Assembly: GCF_004405105.1 (NCBI RefSeq)
Contig: NZ_SORW01000004.1
Coordinates: 1 to 57,258 of the forward strand
Origin: Jeotgalibacillus sp. R-1-5s-1
GTDB lineage: Bacteria; Bacillota; Bacilli; Bacillales; Jeotgalibacillaceae
Direction: 5' to 3'
DNA length: 57,258 bases
Within the stretch, counting starts at the first letter, position 1. Each line of letters begins with the position of its first letter. Under the pieces are notes generated by a model. It worked only from the letters and a program-made list of their open reading frames with translations. It had not been told where the DNA came from and searched no databases. The position numbers and the translations under genes were made by a program. Positions 49,563-57,258 of the stretch are shown piece after piece.

Positions 49563-50423
49563 TTACGCTCTTCCGATTACGCGGACTTCCTTCTCAAGCT
49601 CTACACCAAACTTATCTTTTACCGTTTTCTGAACATGATGAACAAGATCAAGGTAATCCTTTGCAGTGGCATCGCCTTTATTAATAATAAAGCCTGCATG
49701 CTTCAGTGAAACCTGTGCCCCGCCGATCTGCACACCCTGCAGGTCGGAATCCTGAATTAATTTACCGGCAAAATGTCCGGGCGGACGCTTGAAAACACTG
49801 CCGCATGAAGGATATTCGAGCGGCTGCTTGGATTCACGTAAATACGTCAGCTCATCCATTTTTGCCTGAATAACAGTCTGATCTCCGGGCTCAAGCTCGA
49901 ACTCAACTTCTAGAACGATCCAGTTTTTATCCGGGACAAGGCTTGTGCGATAATCAAAGCCAAGCTGATCTGCGCTTAGCCTCTCAATTCTCCCTTCCGG
50001 CGTCAGGACTGTCACGTACGTGCATACATCCTTAATCTCTCCACCGTACGCGCCGGCATTCATATAGATCGCGCCGCCTACACTTCCGGGAATTCCGCAG
50101 GCAAATTCAAGTCCACTTAATGAAAAATCGCGTGCAGCCTGAGACACCTCAATAATCGGAGCCCCTGCCTGAACCGTGATCGTATAATTTTCTATTGTCA
50201 TATTCGTCAGGGATGTCGTTAAGATGACAAGCCCTTCAATACCGCCGTCCTGAATCAGTACGTTGGAGCCATTTCCAAGCACCATCCATGGCAGATTATT
50301 TTTCTGTGCGAACTCTACTGCTTTTGCCAGCTCTTCTACTGATTTTGGAATCGCCAGGTAATCAGCATTCCCGCCTATCTTTGTATACGTATAGTCTTTT
50401 AACGGAACGTTTTTTTGAATCAT
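49563..50423 (-). CDS. murB: UDP-N-acetylenolpyruvoylglucosamine reductase
   Basis: 286 residues. FAD enzyme, second step of UDP-MurNAc synthesis. KIGGNADYLAIP, LGNGSNVLIQDGGI and CGIPGSVGGAIYMNAGAYGG are FAD/substrate motifs, and SCGSVFKRP is the type II catalytic serine region. The start is at 50423, with AGGAGG eight bases upstream, not at the longer frame start. Convergent with cysK. In B. subtilis murB lies in the division and cell-wall cluster, so this position is unusual. Confidence 0.95.
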   Translation of the reverse strand: MIQKNVPLKDYTYTKIGGNADYLAIPKSVEELAKAVEFAQKNNLPWMVLGNGSNVLIQDGGIEGLVILTTSLTNMTIENYTITVQAGAPIIEVSQAARDFSLSGLEFACGIPGSVGGAIYMNAGAYGGEIKDVCTYVTVLTPEGRIERLSADQLGFDYRTSLVPDKNWIVLEVEFELEPGDQTVIQAKMDELTYLRESKQPLEYPSCGSVFKRPPGHFAGKLIQDSDLQGVQIGGAQVSLKHAGFIINKGDATAKDYLDLVHHVQKTVKDKFGVELEKEVRVIGRA

Positions 50424-50482
50424 GTTGTGCCTCCTGTGATCAAATGCCATAGTACTCGAGGGACGTACATTTTCACATATAA

Positions 50483-50522
50483 ACGCCCCTTCTGCAGAGA
50501 CTTCCCGCTAAAAGGAGCGTTA
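50483..50522 (-). promoter_or_regulatory. Hairpin in the murB 5' leader
   Basis: AACGCTCCTT pairs with AAGGGGCGTT around a loop of about 20 bases on the minus strand, between promoter and start codon. No T-run follows, so attenuation is not shown. Confidence 0.4.
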
Positions 50523-50530
50523 ATAGGTAA

Positions 50531-50559
50531 AGTATAGGGAATCAAGCGGGATACGTCAA
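50531..50559 (-). promoter_or_regulatory. murB promoter
   Basis: On the minus strand: TTGACG (50559-50554), 17 bases, TATACT (50536-50531). Confidence 0.75.
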
Positions 50560-50676
50560 TTTTTTATCTGAAAAGAGGAGAAAGGACCGCTTTTTATGAA
50601 GCGGGTCTCCTCTACCAATTTCAACTGCATTTCGTGTATGATGAAGAGTGAGTAAATGGCCTGGGAGTGAACATTC

Positions 50677-52086
50677 ATGAGTCAATATACAATCACGTAT
50701 CAGACGGTTCAAACAGATCGTGATACGTTTTTTCATACGTACCAGCAGATGGCTGATCAGGAAGAACGCCATCTGTTTTTTGAAAGTGGCCGGGGTGGCC
50801 GATACAGCATAGCGGGACTGCGTCCTTTTGCCTTTGCAAAAGGGAAAGATGAAGATCTGACAATTCATCATAACGGAACGCAGCAGACCATGCAGGGAGA
50901 CCTCGTTAAAAATCTGATCCACTGGATGGAGCCTTACCGGACAGAGCCAATTCCCGAGCTCCCGGATTTTCAGGGAGGGGCGGCAGGCTATATCAGCTAT
51001 GACTACGTCCGTTCGATTGAAAAACTGCCTGAGCAGGCGAAGGATGATCTGGACCTGCCGGAAGTATATATGCTGTTTTTTGATGAATTTCTTGTCTTTG
51101 ATCATCATACGGATACCCTTTATTTTATGCTGATGCACAGTGTCTTAGAACCCGCGGATGATCGCCTCGAAGCGCTCCTTTCTAAATGGAAGTCGTGTGA
51201 GACGAACCAATCTATCACTGCATTTACAGGCGGGGATCCTGAAGATGAGATGACCGTTTCAATGGATGAAGAAGCTTTCGCTGAAGCGGCGGAAGCAATT
51301 CGCACTTATATTTCTCAAGGCGACGTGTTTCAGGTCAACCTGTCCGTGCGTCAGGCAAAACCACTGAAGGTCAAGGCGGATGCTGTGTATCGTGAGCTGA
51401 GGGAATTCAACCCGTCTCCTTATATGTCCTACATTCACTTACCTGAATTTCAGATCGCATCTGCCTCACCTGAGCTTTTAGTGAAAAAAGCAGGGACAGA
51501 ACTGAGCACCCGTCCGATTGCTGGAACACGCTCACGCGGACAGGATGCAAAAGAGGATCAGAGACTGGCGGATGAGCTCATTCAAAATGAAAAAGAGCGC
51601 GCTGAACACGTCATGCTCGTAGACCTCGAGCGTAATGATCTCGGGCGCGTCAGCCAGTACGGTTCCGTTGAAGTGAATGAGTTCATGGTGATCGAGAAAT
51701 ATTCACATGTGATGCATATCGTGTCCAATGTCCGCGGGACGCTGGATGAACAGTACGATGAGGCGGATGTGATCCGCGCGGTGTTCCCGGGCGGCACGAT
51801 CACAGGTGCGCCAAAGGTTCGCACTATGGAGATTATTGAAGAGCTTGAGCCGGTGCGCCGTGGACTTTATACAGGATCAATCGGCTGGGTCGGCTTTAAC
51901 GGTGATATGGAATTAAATATCGTCATCCGGACGATGCTGGTAAAAGACGAAACGGCTTATGTGCAGGCAGGGGCAGGTGTTGTCATCGACTCGCATCCGA
52001 AGCGGGAGTATAAGGAGTCGCTGAAAAAAGCGCGTGCACTCTGGCAGGCAAAAGATCAGGCGGAAAGCAGAGGGATGAATTCATGA
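50677..52086 (+). CDS. pabB: Aminodeoxychorismate synthase component I
   Basis: 469 residues. Chorismate-binding fold. Conserved [51 protein letters not shown] and [13 protein letters not shown]. With PabA it forms ADC, the precursor of p-aminobenzoate. Opens the folate operon, whose genes overlap or nearly overlap (ATGA) throughout. Confidence 0.95.
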   Translation: MSQYTITYQTVQTDRDTFFHTYQQMADQEERHLFFESGRGGRYSIAGLRPFAFAKGKDEDLTIHHNGTQQTMQGDLVKNLIHWMEPYRTEPIPELPDFQGGAAGYISYDYVRSIEKLPEQAKDDLDLPEVYMLFFDEFLVFDHHTDTLYFMLMHSVLEPADDRLEALLSKWKSCETNQSITAFTGGDPEDEMTVSMDEEAFAEAAEAIRTYISQGDVFQVNLSVRQAKPLKVKADAVYRELREFNPSPYMSYIHLPEFQIASASPELLVKKAGTELSTRPIAGTRSRGQDAKEDQRLADELIQNEKERAEHVMLVDLERNDLGRVSQYGSVEVNEFMVIEKYSHVMHIVSNVRGTLDEQYDEADVIRAVFPGGTITGAPKVRTMEIIEELEPVRRGLYTGSIGWVGFNGDMELNIVIRTMLVKDETAYVQAGAGVVIDSHPKREYKESLKKARALWQAKDQAESRGMNS

Positions 52087-52673
52087 TTTTAATGATCGAT
52101 AACTATGATTCGTTTACGTATAATCTCGTGCAGTTTCTCGGAGAACTCGGTCAGGAGCTGATCGTCCGCCGAAATGATCAGATCACGATTGAAGAAATCC
52201 GGGAGATGAATCCTGACTACCTGATGATCTCTCCGGGGCCATGCAGCCCGGATGAAGCGGGTATCAGCCTTGAAGCGATCAAAGCTTTCGCCGGCGAGAT
52301 CCCGATTTTCGGTGTCTGTCTCGGTCACCAGTCGATTGCACAGGTATTTGGAGGCAACGTCGTGCGCTCCCTTCGTCTCATGCATGGTAAAACGTCACTC
52401 GTTTACCATGATGGTGAAACCGTTTATAAGGGAATGCCGATGCCGTTTACCGCAACGCGTTATCACTCACTAATCGTTGAAAAGCATACATTGCCGGATG
52501 AACTGCTGATTACGTCATGGACTGATCAGGGGGAAATTATGGGGATCCGTCACCGCGAGCTTGCGGTAGAAGGTGTGCAGTTCCACCCTGAATCCATCAT
52601 GACGGAAAACGGGAAGCAGCTGCTGAAAAACTTCCTTGAAACGTATCAGTCTCATAAGGTTGAAACGCCATGA
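52083..52673 (+). CDS. pabA: Glutamine amidotransferase PabA/TrpG
   Basis: 196 residues. Class I GATase: Cys in [16 protein letters not shown] (about residue 79), His/Glu in HPESIM. Supplies ammonia to PabB; in B. subtilis the same subunit also serves anthranilate synthase. Overlaps pabB and pabC by four bases each. Confidence 0.95.
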   Translation: MILMIDNYDSFTYNLVQFLGELGQELIVRRNDQITIEEIREMNPDYLMISPGPCSPDEAGISLEAIKAFAGEIPIFGVCLGHQSIAQVFGGNVVRSLRLMHGKTSLVYHDGETVYKGMPMPFTATRYHSLIVEKHTLPDELLITSWTDQGEIMGIRHRELAVEGVQFHPESIMTENGKQLLKNFLETYQSHKVETP

Positions 52674-53524
52674 AGCTGTACTTAAATGGCCAGATCGTAG
52701 AGGAAAAGGACGCCGTTATTTCTCCTTTTGATCACGGGTTTTTATATGGAATGGGTGTATTCGAAACGTTCCGCACGTATGATGGTCACCCTTTTTTACT
52801 CGGGGATCATCTGGAGAGGCTCAATACTTCGTTAAAGGACATGAATATCGATTACGAGATGAGATTTGAGCAGACGTGTGAGATCATTCGCCGTCTGCTT
52901 GAGGCAAACGGCGGGGAGGATGGCTATTTCAGGCTGAATATTTCTGCGGGGGAACGGGGAATCGGGCTCGATCCAAGCCCGTATGCGGAACCTACTGTAA
53001 TGCTCCTTCAAAAGCCGGTGCCGCCTGTGCTGGCATCAAAAACAGGACAATGGCTCAAACTAAGACGCAACACACCGGAAACCGCTACCCGTTTAAAATC
53101 TCATCACTATTTAAACAACCTGGCAGCGCGCCGCGAAATTTCATCTCCTTCTATTGAAGGGCTCTTTTTGACAGAGGGCGGATTTGCAGCGGAAGGGATT
53201 ACGTCCAACTTGTTCTGGGTGAAAAAGGACACACTCTTTACCCCTGCGGTTGAAACGGGAATTCTACCGGGTGTGACAAGGAAACTTGTGATGAGACTTG
53301 CTTTACTCAAGGGTCTCCGGGTAGAAGAAGGTTTCTTTAAGGCTGAAGAAGTGGAGCAGGCCGATGAAGTCTTTGTGACAAACTCCATTCAGGAGCTGAT
53401 CCCGCTGACTAAACTCGGAGCTGCAACGTTTAACGGGCAGCACATCTCCCGGTCGTTAAAAAGCTTATATGAACAGGCTGTTAAAGATCGGCTGAATGCA
53501 GTAAATGAGGTGAAAATATCATGA
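52670..53524 (+). CDS. pabC: Aminodeoxychorismate lyase
   Basis: 284 residues. Fold-type IV PLP enzyme yielding p-aminobenzoate and pyruvate. [17 protein letters not shown] near the start, the LKSHHYLNN lysine segment (about residue 144) and [13 protein letters not shown] are the family marks. Four-base overlap with folP. Confidence 0.93.
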   Translation: MKLYLNGQIVEEKDAVISPFDHGFLYGMGVFETFRTYDGHPFLLGDHLERLNTSLKDMNIDYEMRFEQTCEIIRRLLEANGGEDGYFRLNISAGERGIGLDPSPYAEPTVMLLQKPVPPVLASKTGQWLKLRRNTPETATRLKSHHYLNNLAARREISSPSIEGLFLTEGGFAAEGITSNLFWVKKDTLFTPAVETGILPGVTRKLVMRLALLKGLRVEEGFFKAEEVEQADEVFVTNSIQELIPLTKLGAATFNGQHISRSLKSLYEQAVKDRLNAVNEVKIS

Positions 53525-54348
53525 AGATGCAATGTGGCGGGTACACACTCGACTTTGCAAAAAAAACGCTTATTATGGGCATTTTAAATACAACGCCGGA
53601 TTCCTTTTCAGATGGAGGGCAATATATCGATCGGGAGCAGGCAGTGAAGCGCGCCAGACAAATGGCTGAAGAAGGCGCAGACATCATTGATATCGGAGGG
53701 GAATCCACCCGCCCGGGGCACACACCTGTTTCAGTTGAAGAGGAGATTGCCCGAGTGGTTCCAGTCATTGAGGCCGTCAAAAAAGAAGTGAACCTGCCCA
53801 TCTCAATCGATACATACAAATCCGTCACAGCAGAGGCTGCGATTAAAGCGGGTGCAGATATCATTAACGATGTCTGGGGGGCAAAAAAGGACCCGCAGAT
53901 TGCCAATGTGTCGGCTGCTTACCAAAAACCGATTATTTTAATGCATAATCGGGAAGACCGTAACTATGAAGATTTTATTGCAGATGCCATTGATGATTTA
54001 AAGGAAAGTATACGGATTGCAGAAAAAGCCGGTGTGCCGTCTCATCAGATGATTCTTGATCCTGGCATCGGCTTTGCCAAAACCTTTGAACAAAACGTGG
54101 AGATGATGCGCCACCTTGATCGAATCGTGGCAATGGGCTATCCTGTTCTGCTCGGTACTTCGAGGAAATCTATGATCGGCAACATTTTAGACCTGCCGGC
54201 AGATGAGCGTATGGAAGGAACAGGCGCGACAGTCTGCTACGGCATTCAAAAGGGCTGCCATATCATGCGCGTGCACGATGTAAAACAAATATCCCGGATG
54301 GCAAAGGTGATGGATGCGCTCAACGGAAAGGGTGGAGAGAATGGATAA
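53521..54348 (+). CDS. folP: Dihydropteroate synthase
   Basis: 275 residues. Joins pAba to the pterin pyrophosphate; the sulfonamide target. MGILNTTPDSFSDGG, DIGGESTRPG and LDPGIGFAKT are intact. Coupled to folB (overlap of eight bases). Confidence 0.96.
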   Translation: MKMQCGGYTLDFAKKTLIMGILNTTPDSFSDGGQYIDREQAVKRARQMAEEGADIIDIGGESTRPGHTPVSVEEEIARVVPVIEAVKKEVNLPISIDTYKSVTAEAAIKAGADIINDVWGAKKDPQIANVSAAYQKPIILMHNREDRNYEDFIADAIDDLKESIRIAEKAGVPSHQMILDPGIGFAKTFEQNVEMMRHLDRIVAMGYPVLLGTSRKSMIGNILDLPADERMEGTGATVCYGIQKGCHIMRVHDVKQISRMAKVMDALNGKGGENG

Positions 54349-54703
54349 AATCAAAGTAAGTGAAATGGAGTTTTACGGCTATCACGGTGTATTTGAAGCG
54401 GAGAATAAGCTGGGCCAGCGGTTTCGTGTGAATGCAGTGCTTGAGCTGGACTTAACAACATCAGCTAAAAGTGATGATGTAGAGGATTCCATTAACTATG
54501 CGGATGTCTACAAAACATGTAAGAGCGTAGTGGAGGGCGAAACCTTTAACCTCGTCGAAACGATTGCTGAAACGATTGCTGATAAAATGCTACAGCAATT
54601 CGATAAGCTGCAGAGGGTAACAATCGAAGTCATCAAACCGGATCCGCCTATTCCGGGCCATTATAAATCCGTCGCTATTGAAATCACGCGGAGCCGGTCT
54701 TAA
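54341..54703 (+). CDS. folB: Dihydroneopterin aldolase
   Basis: 120 residues, the usual size. MEFYGYHGVFEAENKLGQRF, then DSINYADVYKT, is diagnostic. The start is ATG 54341 after GGTGGAGAG. Followed by folK one base after its stop. Confidence 0.95.
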   Translation: MDKIKVSEMEFYGYHGVFEAENKLGQRFRVNAVLELDLTTSAKSDDVEDSINYADVYKTCKSVVEGETFNLVETIAETIADKMLQQFDKLQRVTIEVIKPDPPIPGHYKSVAIEITRSRS

Positions 54704-54704
54704 T

Positions 54705-55223
54705 ATGCCGGCTCTTGCTTATGTCTCACTTGGATCAAACATAGGTGACTCCTTATCCAATCTCCAGCAGGCAATCCGGCTGTTGGATGAAACGGCTGGT
54801 GTGAAAGTTAAATCCGTTTCTTCTGTGTATGAAACCGATCCGGTCGGCTATGAGGATCAGCAGGTTTTTTTGAACATAGCTGCAGGTGTGGAAACAAACC
54901 TGTCTCCTGATGAACTGCTTGTGAGGTGTCTTGAGATCGAGCAGACACTCGGACGGGAGCGGGTCATCCGCTGGGGGCCGCGCGCGATTGATCTCGATGT
55001 GCTGCTTTATGACGATGAGCAGCTGGAGACCGAACGGCTGACGATCCCGCACCCGCGTATGCACGAGCGAAGCTTTGTACTGGTCCCGTTGCTTGAGTTA
55101 AATCCTTCACTGATTCATCCTGTGCTTCATCAGCCGTTTAGTGAACTGCTGACGGATACATCAGGTGTACGGTTATTCAAAGAAACAGAACGTCAGAAGC
55201 CAGAAGTCTTTTTGTCTCTATAG
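54705..55223 (+). CDS. folK: Hydroxymethyldihydropterin pyrophosphokinase
   Basis: 172 residues. AYVSLGSNIGDSL, YETDPVGYEDQ and the substrate motif RWGPRAIDLDVLLYDDE (about 85-101) are intact. Start ATG 54705, one base after folB. The yazB and dusB genes that follow in B. subtilis are absent; a terminator follows instead. Confidence 0.95.
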   Translation: MPALAYVSLGSNIGDSLSNLQQAIRLLDETAGVKVKSVSSVYETDPVGYEDQQVFLNIAAGVETNLSPDELLVRCLEIEQTLGRERVIRWGPRAIDLDVLLYDDEQLETERLTIPHPRMHERSFVLVPLLELNPSLIHPVLHQPFSELLTDTSGVRLFKETERQKPEVFLSL

Positions 55224-55233
55224 ATAAAACCTG

Positions 55234-55266
55234 AACTGCCGGATCATCACCCGGCAGTTTTTTCTG
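55234..55266 (+). terminator. Terminator after the folate operon
   Basis: AACTGCCGG pairs with CCGGCAGTT, then TTTTT. Confidence 0.9.
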
Positions 55267-55376
55267 TCTATTGACTTAAAAGACTTTAGGGGTGTACGTA
55301 CAGTTTATATTGTGTAAAATAGACAAGTAATCAAAAGAACCCGGTATCGTACCTTGATTCATACATGAAAAATTGA

Positions 55377-56879
<1,503 letters not shown>

Positions 56880-56894
56880 TATAGAATCATTTTG

Positions 56895-56926
56895 CACCCG
56901 GCTGCTGATGCAGCCGGGTGTTTTTT
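56895..56926 (+). terminator. Terminator after lysS
   Basis: CACCCGGCTG pairs perfectly with CAGCCGGGTG, followed by TTTTTT. Confidence 0.95.
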
Positions 56927-57024
56927 GGGGGACGGAGCGGGCGTTCCTTTTGCCGGGCTCTGTCCCCTCTTTACACGTCTGTAACCTGGCTGAAAAAATA
57001 ATTCATGTTTTTATAAAAAAGGTA

Positions 57025-57053
57025 TTGTCACGATCCAAACCCCGTGTTATATT
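57025..57053 (+). promoter_or_regulatory. rRNA operon promoter P1
   Basis: TTGTCA (57025-57030), 17 bases, TATATT (57048-57053). Confidence 0.75.
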
Positions 57054-57108
57054 ATTATTCGTTGCCACGACAGCAAACGGCAGCGAAAAATAAAAGCGAA
57101 AAAAGTTG

Positions 57109-57138
57109 TTGACACTGATGTCGATAAGATGTTAAGAT
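57109..57138 (+). promoter_or_regulatory. rRNA operon promoter P2
   Basis: TTGACA (57109-57114), 18 bases, TAAGAT (57133-57138). P1 and P2 lie 85 bases apart, the tandem layout of Bacillus rrn operons. Confidence 0.8.
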
Positions 57139-57144
57139 AACATG

Positions 57145-57258
57145 GTCGCTAAAAAACGACAACGCTTTTAAAAAGAAGTATTGAACCTTGAAAACTAAAC
57201 AACCAAACGTCAACGTTTAAGATTTTAAGTCTTTTTCGAATAAAAAAGACAATGAGCT
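57145..57258 (+). ncRNA. Leader of a 16S-23S-5S rRNA operon (partial)
   Basis: The box A-like CCTTGAAAACTAAAC (57185-57199) and the TCTTTTTCG...AAAAAAGAC hairpin (57231-57251) are those of Bacillales pre-16S leaders. The mature 16S 5' end (GAGTTTGATC) is not yet reached. Confidence 0.75.

Noticed and set aside
57145-57258. Start of the 16S rRNA gene within the window.
   Set aside because: The mature 16S 5' end motif (GAGTTTGATC) does not occur before 57258; only the leader is present.

Overview
The window is a chromosomal segment of an endospore-forming Firmicute of the order Bacillales. It follows, almost gene for gene, the Bacillus subtilis segment that runs from csfB (gin) to the rRNA operon after lysS. 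Sporulation genes (gin, yabG, sspF, spoVG, fin, spoVT, yabP, yabQ, spoIIE), Spo0A-type boxes at abrB and promoters resembling those of sigma B, E, G, H and K all point to a spore former with the usual sigma cascade. The gene set (no xpaC-yaaN, yabS, yabT, yazB or dusB at their usual places; murB inserted after cysK) differs from B. subtilis. I suspect a Caryophanaceae/Jeotgalibacillus-like or other marine/alkaline Bacillales lineage, but I cannot prove the genus from this window.

Layout. 1-2560: accessory small genes (two small membrane proteins, a zinc-finger/HTH/DUF2087 regulator with a DUF6176-like partner, gin). 2646-9847: yaaO, tmk, darA, yaaR, holB, ricT, yabA, yabB, yazA, rsmI, all on the plus strand (dNTP supply, c-di-AMP sensing, clamp loader, replication control, RNA modification). 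10201-10482: abrB on the minus strand, facing away from metS, with Spo0A boxes between them. 10941-18943: metS, tatD, yabE, rnmV, ksgA, yabG, veg. 19112-27357: sspF, ispE, purR, ridA, spoVG, glmU, prs, ctc, pth, fin. 27413-37320: mfd, spoVT, yabM, yabN, rqcP, yabP, yabQ, divIC, yabR. 37495-41499: a DinB-like gene, a small coiled-coil membrane protein, two minus-strand tRNAs (Glu, Met) and spoIIE. 41573-48458: tilS, hprT, ftsH, coaX, hslO, yacD. 48544-56879: cysK, murB (minus), the folate operon pabB-pabA-pabC-folP-folB-folK, and lysS. 56927-57258: tandem rRNA promoters and the leader of an rRNA operon whose 16S gene begins just outside the window.

The least ordinary material is between the genes. 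At least six intergenic loci (about 69-198, 637-782, 9919-10110, 19480-19560, 22767-22890, 31715-31910) hold degenerate arrays with a 21-nt period, which is two helical turns of DNA. Several are headed by a common terminator-like module (GCAT...GCCCCCG...CCGGG-TTTTT). Two arrays in opposite orientation (rsmI/abrB and spoVT/yabM) have essentially the same irregular spacing series and the same 178-nt span. Two others are joined to a second repeat family, a 150-nt unit with a hairpin that shows compensatory base changes between copies. Those composites end directly at the extended -10 promoters of ispE and glmU. A third family (two ~114-bp hairpin elements at 15849 and 38512) keeps its core but has copy-specific, self-complementary ends.

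Calls rest on reading the sequence and on recalled family knowledge. No database search was run, and promoter and operator calls are motif matches only.
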